Source: Phascolomyces articulosus
Lineage: Eukaryota; Mucoromycota; Mucoromycetes; Mucorales; Lichtheimiaceae
Direction of reading: 5' to 3'
Assembly (NCBI GenBank): GCA_025677815.1
Contig: JAIXMP010000023.1
Location: 678,846-742,845, forward strand
Length of the DNA stretch: 64,000 nucleotides
The notes under the pieces are model-generated. The model was not told the origin of the DNA. It made no database searches and saw only the letters and a list, made by a program, of their open reading frames with translations. Both the position numbers and the translations under genes were made by a program. This document shows, piece by piece, positions 36,390-49,470 of this stretch (within the stretch, counting starts at the first letter, position 1; each line of letters starts with the position of its first letter).

Positions 36390-39300
36390 ACATTTCATCG
36401 ATGAATGATAAAGGAAAGTATGAAGGAGTTGGCAGATAATTTGGATAGTATACCACGACACCTAACTGTTACTCCAGATGAAATGAATCTTGGTAATCAT
36501 AGTGACGATGAATTCTTTGATTCTTTTACTGATGAATTAGCTGCTACTGCTGATTATGAAATGGAAGATCGTAATCGAACAGAAGATTCACATCATAAAG
36601 AAGCTCCACAGGTTCCTGAATCATCACCACCTCTTGACATTGAAAGTCTCAACCTCTCTGAAGATTTGGTCGAGTCATTTGGCGTTGAAAGAATCTCAGT
36701 TATTAAAAGATATATGAACGCTTGGACTAAAGCACAATCTGGAAATGAAGTATTTGAACAATCTTCTGAACCTAGTGAAAATATAAATCATATTAACCAA
36801 CTCATTCCTCGAGGTGTTTTAAATGAATATTATGATGAACATGGAAATATGCATTTAAATCCTATTTTGAAAATGATTCCTATATCCGCAAGAGACTCTA
36901 GCACTGAAATTGAACTTTTATGGAGTATACTTGAAAAAGTTTTGATCGAACGTGAAAAAGAAGCTGCTAGTAAACTTTTACTTAAGAAAAGAAGAATTAA
37001 GAAAGTTCAGTTGGATAATAAAACTAACAAAAAAGAAACAAAAAAGCAAAAGCGAGACAAAGAAAAGAAAGAACGTGGAAGTGGCCGAAAAGGAAAAGTC
37101 GCTGATATTACAAAAAATGACATTAAAATACAATGCCAATATTGCGTACAAAGAGGAGTGCGTGATCCTCTTCGACCACATGCAAACAGAAAAAGTAAAC
37201 TTTGTTCTTCTCCTATAGAACAAAAGAAAGAAAAGATGCAAAAAGCCCTTGGATCCAATAGATGTACGTTTACACGCAAGATTGGTCTTCGCAGTGTTAT
37301 TAAAACAGATCATCTTGAAAAAAAATCCGAAAAAGAAAAGTATATCGATGATTTCCAAAATATAGTTACACAAGATGTTGAAAAATGGCGAGAGATTGCT
37401 ATTAAATCGTTGCTTTTTGCAAATTACTTTATTCTTCGACGAATAAACGATAAAAAAGAAGGTTGCCTTGAAGGAGAAGCAGTACTGCAGATTTTCTTTG
37501 ATCAAAAATTCTTTACAGCCATTTATCAGTTGTTGATTGGTAAAAGTATCACCAATAAGACTGCAGCTACGTTACCAAGAGAACAAATAGTTGCATAATT
37601 TACGAATTTCGTGAATACATTTCCCAATGTACGTGTTGAAGGTGTAGCATTTGCTACCACAATGGGGTACCTTGCTAGACAATCAGCAAGTATTTTTCAA
37701 AACTCTGTTACAGAAGGTTTTGAAAAAGCTGCCTTGAGATTCTTCAAGGTCATACTGAGACGAATTGTTAATCCAGAGGAACAAGGTCAAGAATCAAAAA
37801 CTACTAATCCTAATTTGGATGTTAATACGGAACAACCTGCTGAACAAGCTACTTAAGCTGCAGGTGTTATTACTGATCAAATTGTATCTGATAATGAAAA
37901 TCTAAACATCCTTTCTAAATATGTTGCTCCTCTTGCAAAATATTGCGATGAAGTATTTATCATGGGTGAAAATACGGGTGGTGAAGAACTACTAGAATGG
38001 CCAAAAGCTGTTCCAAACCATACGTCACTTTAATTGTATGTTGAATTTTTGGTTAATTTTTTTGTTGATATTGATATCCCAGTACCGATCACAGAGGAAA
38101 ATCTTTCAAGATACCCTAACAAATATCTTCTTGTTATGCAAAGTATGCTGGAAGAAATTGAGAAATTTAACACTGAACAGCGAGCACAAGGAGGTGTTCC
38201 TCAAGTTGAGGTCAATAGTCGGTGGTCTCAGTCTGTGATCACTAGTTTATCAGGGTCTGAAGCGCTTAATAAGCGTAGTCGAAGTCGATTTGCATCAAAA
38301 ATCACTAAGTCTGTTAATAACAAAGACACACAATCAGATACGACTGTCAATGTACCAAGTTCTTTATCATCAGAATCAGCAAAGCACTTGGCAGACATTA
38401 TTACACAAGCACGTGAACAAATCATAAACTCGATTCAATATCTTCAAGAAGAAGAAGGAAATCGAACTGTTTCCATTGATGATTGCTTTGTACCGGAATT
38501 GAGTACATTTGCACAGTTGCAACGACTTTTTTCATTGATTCCATTATACACTTTCAAGCGACAATATGTAACAATCGATCCAGGTTGTTTGAAATTTTTG
38601 ATTCGACGTACCGAAGAAATCAAGAAAAACATTGATGCAAGAGGAAGTGTAGATATCAATGATATCTACAAGAAACTCTTTGGTTTTAAAAAGCTAGTCT
38701 TTGACTTTGAAGCCTCTTTACGTTTTCATTCCAATACCAACAATCATACGGATGAAGATGGTAGATCACCTGAAATATTTTCTTATATTAACAAGACCGT
38801 TGGACACGCAATTGACTTTGTTATCGAGCGAAAAGTCGAAGAAATTGATATTCTCCCTCAGTTGGAAGTATGCGATTTTACTAATCATGAACTTCAACGA
38901 TTCTTCCATGTTTGGGGTGCAGATCCTGGTCTCACGCATGTCTACGTTGCTTGCGATGGTTTTGGTGCTGATCCATATCAAGAACGACGTTTCTCGGTTG
39001 CTGAATACTACACCATCATGGGTGACAATAAAACCGTGGCAAAATTACGCCGTATGAAAACAGTACCTATTACAGGAACAGATCAAACAATAGAACAGAT
39101 TGAAAATGCATTACCAAGCCATTGAACAGTAAGCAGCATTTTATTTGCAGAATATGTAACTGCGGTTTTGAATTCATTAACCACGCTTACAAACTTTTAT
39201 GATGGGAATACAACATCGCTTCGTTTCCTCAACTATCGTGGTCGACAGCGCGCATGTGCTGAAATGATCAATATTCTTATCGATGGTGGTAAGAAATATA

Positions 39301-40038
39301 ATCGTCATCCTATCCATGTTAAACGACGTAAGTTTAATCGTTCTGCAACCAGTTTTAAAGGACGTCGATATGTTCAACGTCGCATGACTGGAAAAGTCAA
39401 AGGACAAGCTATTTGTTTGAATCGAACAAAGCAAAAGAAAGGCATGCCTAAATGTATTGTCAAAAAGAAGGATGCAAAATGGAGAAAGGCGCCGCACAAG
39501 CAAGGTAACAAACTTCCTTTGGTTATTCTTGGTAGTGCATCATTTGGCAGCCAAAAAGGTAAAACTCTTTTGGCAGAGTTATTACGAGCACTTCTTTTAG
39601 AAGCACAAAGAGATGGCAAATTAGCATTTGTAAATATGTGGGAGCATAATACATCTAAGGTAAGAAAATTTTTATTTATTGTTTGCTTATTTATTTTTAG
39701 CTTATTAATGTTTTTCTTCTTTTTAGATTTGTTCGAAATGCCGATTAAATGCCACAAAACTTGCTTAAATCAACACTCCTGATGGTAAAGTGAAATTATG
39801 GAAGGTATTATATTGTGAAAGCTGTGGTCTTATGATTCAACGTGATCGCAATGCAGCCCGAAACATGCTTTATATCGGTACAGAGATGACCGATAGTCGT
39901 GATCGTCCATTAGTCTTCTGCACTCGGAGGCAACAAGAGGAAGCTGCTTCTGGAAATGCAGAAGAAGGTCAGCGACAACAACCATCTGATGATGAAGAAG
40001 ATATGATAGAAGATAATAGAATGGATGAAGGAGAGTAA
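36390..40038 (+). pseudogene. Fanzor (eukaryotic TnpB-like RNA-guided nuclease), inactivated by nonsense codons
   Basis: One continuous frame of about 1190 codons from 36405, with one 67-bp intron (39660-39726), is interrupted only by single stops: TAA 37596, TAA 37854, TAA 38031, TGA 39123 and TAA 39766; a TGA also sits at 36402 just upstream. The N-terminus is acidic, then very Lys-rich, with a Cys motif (CQYCVQRG...KLCSS, about 37131-37215). The RuvC core is clear: RuvC-I GADPGLTHVYVA (Asp codon 38922), RuvC-II region LPLVILGSASFG (about 39508), the WEHNTSKIC segment with Glu at 39642, a split zinc ribbon (ICSKC just after the intron; YCESCG about 39811-39828) and RuvC-III QRDRNAARNML (Asp codon 39844). 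This order is that of TnpB/Fanzor proteins. The C-terminus is acidic (DDEEDMIEDN). As it stands it cannot make full-length protein. Confidence 0.85.
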
Positions 40039-40445
40039 AAGATTTTTACTTTGGAAGAACAAATATTATTAAGGAATATATACAAGTCGGATAGGAACAT
40101 GCCTGTTGAAAATGCATTTACAACCCAAAAGTCGTGGTAGGGTGGAAGGGTTTGGGATTGGGACCTGAACAAGAATGTAACTAAAGAGAAAATAAAAAAG
40201 ATTTTGTCAGCAAACACACATTCAACAACACAATACAACACATGCACACACACACACACACATGCATCATATACGAAAAATATTTTACATATGGTACATA
40301 CAGCATCACATACAACACATGGCACACATCAAAAATAGCAAGCAAAAAAAGGAAAAAAAACGCTACAGCAAAAAGAAAAACAACATCTATAAAACCTCTA
40401 TTTTCTCTTTGGGTACCGTACACGAGTATAGAAACAGTATTCATC
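39960..40445 (+). ncRNA. Fanzor 3' region, candidate guide-RNA (fRNA/omegaRNA) locus, copy A
   Basis: In TnpB and Fanzor loci the guide RNA scaffold overlaps or follows the 3' end of the nuclease gene and runs to the element's right end. Here the ORF tail and the next roughly 400 bases recur as a degenerate tandem copy at 40467-41000. Shared blocks include GTTGAAAATGCATT, AAAAGTCG followed by a G-rich stretch, CAATACAACACA and GGGTACCG near the end. That supports a functional unit but not its transcription. Ends, fold and guide are not determined. Confidence 0.4.
40246..40261. repeat. (CA)n dinucleotide tract
   Basis: A short CA run in copy A; the corresponding place in copy B has a CT run (40821-40850). 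Confidence 0.8.
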
Positions 40446-40466
40446 TCAATATACTTTGCAAGAAGT

Positions 40467-40818
40467 AAAAGAGGATCAACAAAATCAACTGCAACAACAG
40501 AAATGATCTGATGATGAAGATTGAATGGTTAAGAGAGGATAAAAATGTTACTTTGGGAGATTCCAGTTTGAAGAAAGACAGGTATCATAGCGACGTGTAA
40601 TAATGGTGGGAGTTATCATTATAACATATGAGGATATGTTGTTGCGCGATTAGGAATAGCACGTCGCGAGCACGTTCGGTTGAAAATGCATTGACGACTG
40701 AAAAGTCGGGGAAGGATGGTTGGCTTTTTGGGGATGAAGTTGGATCCAAATGTATGCAGCCTCAAAGGGAAATAGATACAATTTGTCACTTATTCATATA
40801 CAATACAACACACACATG

Positions 40819-40854
<36 letters not shown>

Positions 40855-41000
40855 ATTCACACACTCATGATTCATTACAAAAACATACACTGACACAAAG
40901 ACACATTATATTTGTATCCATCAATACATTCCACAAAAAATCAAAAAAAGAACAAACAAACAAGACAAATTATCTATTTCCCATTGGGGTACCGGACGTG
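40467..41000 (+). repeat. Fanzor 3' region, degenerate tandem copy B
   Basis: It begins with a remnant of the ORF tail (GAGGATCAACAAAATC, then TCTGATGATGAAGAT) and repeats the blocks of copy A in order: TTACTTTGG, GTTGAAAATGCATT, AAAAGTCG with a G-rich run, CAATACAACACA and GGGTACCG (about 40986). Copy B is longer because of an insertion (about 40570-40665) and microsatellite change. Confidence 0.65.
40821..40850. repeat. (TC)n dinucleotide tract
   Basis: Fifteen TC units in copy B of the Fanzor 3' region. Confidence 0.95.
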
Positions 41001-44000
41001 CTAATTTTTATTTGTATTTTTTAGGCACCGGATCAATTGCCACATTTGTCCTCCTGCCGCGAAGAATCTGTCATTTTCAGTTGGGATCGAGAGTTAAATT
41101 ATACTATATTATATACAACAACAACAACAAATTATATCCTATGTTATCGGTTACATACTCAAACAACATGATTATCCTTCAAGATCCAAATCCAAACAAA
41201 CAAAACATCTCTTTTTGATCCCATCAACTCTTTGGAACTATCATCATCACTTTGCAATTATTTATTTTTCAAAATAATCACCAATTAAACTATCAAGATA
41301 CTAACGTAAAAAAAGGAATGGTTATGTGGATATGGCATTTTCTTAACTAGATTGTTATTATGGAACAATTTTTATTAATTTACTGGTACCTTTTTCTTTT
41401 AATAGTTGTAAACAAGAGAAAAAAGCAAATTTTGCTGGATCTTATTAATTCTGACAGGAGGTAAGATGACAACTATTGGTTTATTTTTATGATTATCAAG
41501 TGTAAAAATAATGGGTTCATGTGTTTCTGATATATGCGTGAAAAGGACTATATTTCAGTGTACATATTCTATTATACCCAAAAAGTTTGATATCAACAAT
41601 TCAATATATATTTATATCGTCATCTGTTATCATATATACTCCAAAAACATTATCAACAACAAAACATCTATATCCATATCTCAAATACCATAACAACACA
41701 AACCGGGTGCCATCAAGAATCTATTCTCTTATTTACTGCTATTCAACTTGACACGTAACACAATGAAGATGTATCACCACCATGGCGATTGAACTCTTTG
41801 TTTCATGACTACAACATATCCTAAAAGAAAAACAAGTTTGGTATCAGCTTTTTACATACACTGAATTTCAAGTCGGTTATCATCATCTATGCGTAGCACA
41901 TACTTTATGTCGTTATTATCATTTTTATAATATAGCAAATCTGGCGTCCACCAAATTCATTTCAACACACGATTATTCAATCCATCATCATTTATCATAA
42001 AAGCGGATTATCCCAACAAATCTATACGTTTTGGTGCTACGCAAACAATCTATTCAAATTCAAAACGACTGTTGTTACATATCTGGCGCGTATAACAAAC
42101 ATATATATCGTCAAGACCCTTTATTTTATTCAAGGCGAATGATCGATCGATAACCGGCTTGTTCTACATTCAGCTCTTGTTTCATGCAAAAAGATACCTG
42201 CAAATGGAATCTCCCAACCACAGTGACACAAATTCACTCCCAGCTGTTGCACTTGTGTTACACTCCCACCTTTTGCATGAATCGAGTGTTGGTTGTATTA
42301 TTGTTGCAAATCGATCCGGGTGAATGGCATGAATGGACAAAGACAACATATTATTATAACTACTTTATGTTAAAACGAATCGAGGTATATAAAAAAAATT
42401 TGATTTAAATGGAATATATTAATTATGGATTAAAACGATGAGAAATAGTAAACTAATAAGCTAAATTTTTATTATATATCATTAGAAGCATCTTTTCTTT
42501 CAAATCAGTTTTATATATACTAAAAAAAATACACATATATTCTCTATTATATACATAGTTTATTCTTCCCTCAAGTTTACATCGGATGTGGTAATAGTAA
42601 ATAAGAGCAACGGATGAAACTATGAAAGATTTTTGGAGATCTTTTTTATTATTATTTTCCCAATGAATCCTTTTCTTTTTCCCTTTACAAATCTGCATTC
42701 GTCTTCCAACTTTTACACATACACACACAATCTTCCATTATCATCCCTATGAAATTATTGCACAATTTTTTTCTTGGATGTCATTTATTATCTACTCTTT
42801 TCCATTGAGTACTTTTGGTATTGGTATATTTGGATCATGTCAAGATACAAATCATGGCTCTTCAAGACTCAACATTTCTATCATGGTCTTGATTTTACTA
42901 TTCGGTTCTATTTCCGTTATTCTACAAGTCTTTTTTTTTGATCCACCGCTTTCAATATTTTGTTTCGAACCATGTTTATCCATTCCATCATCAATTTTTC
43001 CTATGCTGTAGGAAACCCTAATTTATATCTATCATCAAGTCAACCAACAAATCCTTCTTGAAAAATTTTATCCACTATACAAATCTACATATTAAACTCA
43101 ACGACAAATTCATCCATATTCTATACATTGTGTATTTTGATGAACAAACGAGATTTAATACCATATTCAAATCGTAAGTCATGAATAAGGTTAAAAAAGT
43201 GTTTTTATACATGAGTTTGATGGATATCCAATAAAATCATACGTTAATAATATCCTTTTATATATAACTAGTTAAAGATCCACATCTACAATACAATGTC
43301 AATACGTACCAGCAATAATGATTTCATTTAACTGAAGCTCATTCATTATACTCAACGACACATTCTCTCAATGCATCCAATATTATAAACGGCTTAATCA
43401 ACAAATGATACACCACTCACACATGCTTCATAATATATATATATATATTTAAAAGGATTATTCCCCATTATTATCTCCCATCTTCCATATGTAATCATTT
43501 CTCCTATTTCCTTAAAATTCTTTGTAGTTCTCTCAGCTGTCTTATACTATTATCCATTCTTCCTTTTTTAATAACATGAATATCATTGGTTCTTCTCTTT
43601 TTTATAAAAACGCATCATTTTAAATAAACACCACTCAGCCACTTATTTTTCTTTTAAAAGAAGAAGGCATTCATTATTAAACGGATAGAATATGCTTTTA
43701 TATGTTATTATAAAAAAAATTGTAAAAAAGAGTTTGTAGAAAAAGGATAAGATGAAAGGGAGATGACTATCTTGTATTTTTCTTTTGGCTATTTGGTTTT
43801 TCTTGTGGTTTTTTTTACTTCTTGCTTTTCTTGTTTTTCTTGTTGTTTTTCTTGTTGTTTACGCTTATAATTATTATTCATGCGTTGGTACGACCCCCTT
43901 CCTATAAAAGTAGAAATAATATATATACTACATGAATAAACTAAGAATAGTTTGTTGTTGCTTCCATTATCATCGCTAATATAACATTTATACTGTGTCG

Positions 44001-46680
44001 GTTTCTTCTATGATTATTAAAGGGCTTTTTCTGATTGTTGACGTGTACCACCTTCGTCATTTTGAGGTTATTAATATTGATTGTCGACATGTTGATATTT
44101 GAAAGAAAGAAAGGAAGAAAGAAAGAGAAAAAGGACTGATCCATGATTTTAAATTCTACCAGGCACTCTGTCAATCATTACTACTTTTTTTTAAGAAATT
44201 TCATGCAAGTAGAGAGTAATTCCCAATTTTGTAAACACGCGACTCGTGTTATTGACGCGCGTCCTTTTCTTTTTTTCTACTTCAAAAAACACACTTTTAA
44301 TCATTAGGCCATCATACATAACCGCAAAACGTAAGTTATATTATAAATTAAAAGAAACTTGATGTTATCAAAGTAATACATGATGGAAGGGATATTCTTT
44401 ATTATAAGTTTGAGAGTTATAAAGAGAATCTTTCTTAAATCTATTTAGATGGTTTCGCTCGTCCAATAAAGAATCTATTGTTTGATACGTAATAAGTTTC
44501 TTTCTGCTTATGACAAGGTAAGCAAGAATAGGATGCTGGTAATAAATAGATATTTCTTTCTTCCCTATTGATAACGAAAGATAGGTATAGTTTTATTAGG
44601 GAAGGAGTGGCGATAAATACTCTATTATGTTTGTTTTTCTCTTTGACCCCTTCAATTTTTATATTCGCGTTTTTTTTCTACAAGATCCATTCCACTCATG
44701 ATCGTTGTTCTTTTATGGTATTTTTTTTTCTTCAAATGACATGACCATTAATTCAAGCAAGATCAAACAACTCTATATTATTAAATCTTTTTAAAGGTAT
44801 TCATGATTCATCCAATTGTCAAGATCATTGTTTCTTTTTGGTAGTAGCACATGCTTTTCACTGGTAAGCAATAATTTCTGTTGCTTTATCTTGTTCTGAT
44901 CACTATAAATTCTTCTCACAAATGATAAAGTCAATCTACTCAGCTTGATTCTGGTTTCTTCTCCTTCAGATAAAAAAGCACACGCTTTGGGTAAGTTTGT
45001 ACATTCCTTTGTTGCAATATTTTCTTCTTTCCCTTTAATAAAAAATACTTTTCATTGTATTCAACAAATTCACTGGTCAATAAATGATTATCAAATATAT
45101 AGATGTGGAACTTCTGCAATGAATTTTCTTGATGCTTATGGTTAATGTCTTTTTGTTCTTGGTTTGTATAATATTCGTTTGGATGTGGGGATTAAATGTA
45201 GACACTCTGTTTTGTTTTTACTCATCCATCATGCTACACTGGATCATTCTCTCCTCTTTGTTTTGTTTTATATAAAATCTATATATAGATTTTAATGGCA
45301 TGATGGATTAAGGATAAAAAGCAGAATAAATGTTGGTTTCGATTGACAGATTTTTTTCCTTTGACCCAGGTGCAGGTCAATAAAGGTACGTTTATTCTTG
45401 TTTTTATTTGGTTGAACAAGTGAGAGGATTCAGGAAGGGAGCTTTCCGATATGCTTCATTAAATTATCTTGTTAATAGTAGAAAAGATAAAAATGTATCT
45501 GGTAAGGACCTGTCATGTTTATTTGTGTGTGATGGATGAATAGATGAAACTATTAGGCATATTGCACTTAATATTCTTTTTTATATTTTTATTAGTCTTC
45601 TCGAGGCGCTCTTTTTTGTCTGGTACAGTTAAACTAAAGTGTCGCTTCTTGCTTTGGTTCATCTTCTTTCCTTGTTCTGTTTTTACAACAGTTCATCTGC
45701 ATATCTTACCTTTGTGCGTGATATCACCGCCCAGTTTCTTTCTCGTGTTGTATGTAAGACGTGATTGCGCATCACGCCACTATTCCGATGTTTGGTTCTG
45801 TTGAATAGTGTGCCATCTTGCGTGTGCCATATTTTTGGCCGTAATGTTGGCCTATTCTTTAGCTTAGTCATGGAAAGAAGTGTTCTACTGCTTTTTGTGT
45901 GTTCCCATTTCTTTTTCTCTGTTTCGTGTAAGTTGATTTGTTTTTCACTCTTATCATTGCCATTTATTATTTTGCAATAGTCTCATATGATATTATTTTT
46001 TTCTATTTGCTTTTATTAGGCCCAAGGTTAATTGTAGTATGTGGGAGGTAGACATGCTTAAGAATGGCCCCTGTCGCTCGTGAGGATCCTATGATTGCAC
46101 CCAGACATTGATTATTGTTCAAGAAACGTTTCCCCGTAATAAAAACGGGTTGAGGATTCTGGGTAAGCAAAAAGAGATCCACTGACAACAACCTGCAAAC
46201 TTTTAATTGATTGGCTAACTGAATATTATTTTAAATTACCGCTCAGGTGCATAACCTGGAAGAAACTTTACAATTTGACCAAATTTCGGATTTTGAATTT
46301 TGAATTTTCTATAGAGGAGTCCAAAATTCCTGTACAAGGACAGAAGTATATTGCTGGTTGAATGTGGATTGGATTGCTTAAGAATCGTCACGAATAATAT
46401 ATTAGACCATAATCCGTATATTTGTATTTATCAATTTGATCCCCATCTTCCATCCTCATATCATTTATATATTATCTAATCTATTTGGCCACCATAATCG
46501 AGATTCATTTTTCATGATGAATATTTCCCCCTTAGTGTTTTCTCTTAGTTGATCACTCCTACTACCAACAATCCTTCTCTTGTTACTCTACATTTCGCAA
46601 CCCCCATAATTTATTTTGAATGCGTTATATTTTAGAATGACTAGTAACTAAGAAATCAAACAATAAATGTTTTTTATAAG
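41001..46680. other. 5.7-kb gene desert
   Basis: AT-rich sequence without a supportable gene. The ORFs at 44945 and 45544 (+) are hydrophobic readings of T-rich DNA without conserved motif. It contains a dispersed repeat copy (46080-46170) and the 3' flank of the kinase gene. Confidence 0.6.
46080..46170. repeat. Dispersed repeat, copy 2
   Basis: Partner of 13435-13520 (shared TTATTGTTCAAGAAA, GTAATAAAA, ATTCTGGGTA). Its left flank holds CCTGTCGCTCG (46064), an 11-mer also present at 50470. Confidence 0.5.
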
Positions 46681-49470
46681 TTATTTTGATTCGGTTGATC
46701 CCAGTGCTGTGGCAGCAGCTACAGGAAGTTGTTTATATAATTCTTCAATTGAAGGGAATTTTGTTTCAAAGTCTGTTACATCCATTGTTGTGCTTTTGGA
46801 AGGTTTTAGCGGTGGTGGTGCTCCGCCGGCTGATGGTGATACTGTTGTTGCATTTTGAGCGATACGAAAACGTGCTGGTTTCGGTGGTGGAGCTGGTTTA
46901 CCAGAAGAACGTGAAGGTTTTAACGGTGGAAGTTGCGAATTATTGCTCATAGTAAGCGTAGTGGAATGATCTTTTGCTGTGGGGGAAGTTGATATGGATG
47001 ATGTTCCTTCAACGCTCATTTTGAGAGCACTCAAACGAGCTTCAATGCTTGATGATACGTTGTTTCGTAATGTGGGAAGTTCGTCAGCCTTGGTGGTTCT
47101 TGTTACGACTATCGGCTGATGAACATCATTGTTTTTATCAGAAGACGAAGACGACGATAGTTGGGACCGAACAACTTGTAATTGATTATTCTTCTTGGTA
47201 TTATTGCTAATAGTAGAGGCTTTTGATTTTATCGGCATCTGTTGTTGCCATACTGGTAATTCATTATTTTCACCCGTGAGCTGTTCCGATAAGTGATGTT
47301 CTGACGAATTTATGACATTAATTCTACCACTAGAATGATTAGATAAAGGTTGATAACTATTGCTCTTGCTAATATCAGGTGATGACGGAGCAGGTGTATT
47401 ATCAGATGGTTGAGGTCGCTGAATCGGGTGGAAATCAGAGTCAAATGTCATACTGCTCCGTACTTCTTGATTGTCATCCACAACAGCTTTTGAGTTTAGT
47501 TCATTTAGTGCAAATGCATCATCAATGTCGGCAGAGCCTTGCTGATGATTGCACTCTGATATTCCAGGTGTAGAACTGTTTGTAACAGTAGAACCAGCCA
47601 CTTGCGAGGGATCGAATGGATCAAATGTTTTAATGTGCTGCCGTTCAGACTGTGAGTCAGTCTTTGCATGCCGAATGGGACGTCCACGTCTCATCGGAAC
47701 AATGTCTAAAACTTGTTGCGGCGGTGTTGGTAATCTTTCAAAAATTGATGATGGACTTTCCATTTGTGGATTTGATCTATGTGTGAGTTCAGCATGAGGT
47801 TGATTGTCAGGGTAAATCTACAGTATATGTCATGTTCAGATCTCAGATTTAGTATAATCTCCTTTCGCCTACTTTGTTCTTCATTCATTTTTTTAAGACG
47901 GCTACTACATATAAAATAAACTTACATTTCTTATTGGGCATTCGACATTTCGTAATTGACACACAGCTTTCAAAACTTGGTACACATTAGGTCGCTGATA
48001 CTGATTTTCTTGCAATAATGAAATTATAAGTCGCTTCAGTCCGTCTGAGAAATGAGGTTGATTTGGGATCGAGTATCGAGCATTCAGTATTGCTAATTGA
48101 CCCTGTTCTTCGAAGGGGGTGGTATAGTAACATAGTTTGTACAAGAGAACACCAAGTGCCTAGTATATTAAATCAAATCTATACATCAACAAACGGCTTT
48201 TCTTCATCTTTTACATTATTGTTTTCCTCCCACGTTACTCTCCATATGAAAATACACCAAATAAAACCAACATATCAAAATATATAGAACCTACCCAAAT
48301 ATCACCTTTTTCATTGATTGGTTTTCTTTGGTATATATCAATCATTTCAGGTGCCCGATATTGAAGTGTCGTGTGCCGCTGAATATCATCCTCAATTTTT
48401 TGAATTTCTTGTAAATTAGTTGGGACAAAATCGCCTTTTGATAAGGCAGCTGACCCAAAATCGCAAAGTTTGTAATGATCTTGTGACAAGATTAAAATGT
48501 TTTCCACCTAAGTTTTTAAGCAATACCCATAAATATCATCATCCAGAACATTTTATTCATATATTCTCATCCCATATCAATGCAAATATTTACCTTTAAA
48601 TCTCTATGTAAAACTGGTGGATTGCAATAATGCATATATGCCAATGCCTAGTAAAATATAAAGTGTACCGGTTAAAAAAAACACAACATAATGGGATGTA
48701 GATAAACGTTTGCTTTCACATACTTCGCAAACGTCGCTGAATATTTTTAAAACTTCAGGTTCCGTTAATCGCTGCTGTAGTCGCCTGTTCATAAGATCAA
48801 TTACACCACCACCTACATATCACAAACCAACAAATCAGCATAAGAGTAATACAGCAATATATAAGTGTAAATTTAATATTCGATATAAAATTAATTATCC
48901 AAATACCTGGACAGTATTCCATCAAAATCAGTGCTTCAAATCCACCGGATGAAAGTGGATCAATCCGCGAAGCATAATATCTTGTAATATTTTTATGGTC
49001 CCCCAATCGCCTCTATAGTTCAGACTTAGTACAATATTGTAATTTTACCAATAGAAATGGAATACAATTTATAATCGAGTATTTTACCATAAATGCGATT
49101 TCTTTTTCAACTGTCTTAAGCCGTTCGTTATCGGGTACTGCAACTCTTTTCAAAACAACATATCCTGATTTGCCTTCTATTCTTGCCAGATAAACATGAG
49201 CAAAACCACCTAGTTGTTCCATATGCAAAGAAAAAAAAAATTAGAACATTTCACTTCCATAATCCACTATTGTAAAAGCATACCTTCAGCAATAAAATTA
49301 TGTACAATGACTTGATATTTTTGTACTTGAACACGGGTCCCATTTTGCATGGCACCTAGAGGTAATTGAGGTGTGTTATTTGTATCAATTCCAACAGGTA
49401 CCGGTGGCAACGTTTGTCCAATCGATTGTTGTTCTGGTATACGAGGATGACGTTGCGGTGATTGATGCAT
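46681..49470 (-). CDS. NAK-family serine/threonine protein kinase (Ark1/Prk1/AAK1-like)
   Basis: Eight exons on minus: 49470-49284, 49209-49088, 49012-48907, 48812-48724, 48647-48594, 48507-48295, 48159-47926, 47817-46681; 713 residues. An intact kinase domain covers about 50-330: glycine loop AEGGFAHV (61-68), ATP Lys in VVLKRV (K83), HRDLK (Asp 184), DFGSA (Asp 202), a YRAPEM motif and GDIWALGVLLYKLCY. The glycine loop AEGGFAHVYLAR and HRDLKVEN are marks of the NAK family, which phosphorylates adaptor and actin-patch proteins to control clathrin endocytosis. The long C-terminal tail is Ser/Asn/Gln-rich with two proline motifs (PPLKPSRSSGKPAPPPKPAR; PPPLKPSK), as in yeast Ark/Prk proteins that bind SH3 partners. 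The start at 49470 is the first in-frame ATG; an upstream exon is not excluded. No damage was seen. Confidence 0.93.

Noticed and set aside
36405..39768. Alternative genetic code (TAA/TAG read as Gln) to explain stops in Fanzor and Ty3
   Set aside because: NOG1, HMG-CoA synthase, the P450 and the kinase use standard stops and code Gln normally; some element stops replace Trp or Arg, which one reassignment cannot explain.
45544..45804. Membrane-protein-like plus ORF
   Set aside because: Hydrophobic residues follow from T-rich DNA; no conserved pattern or intron context.
46667..46952. Plus-strand ORFs over the kinase tail
   Set aside because: Antisense shadows of the long intact minus-strand exon.
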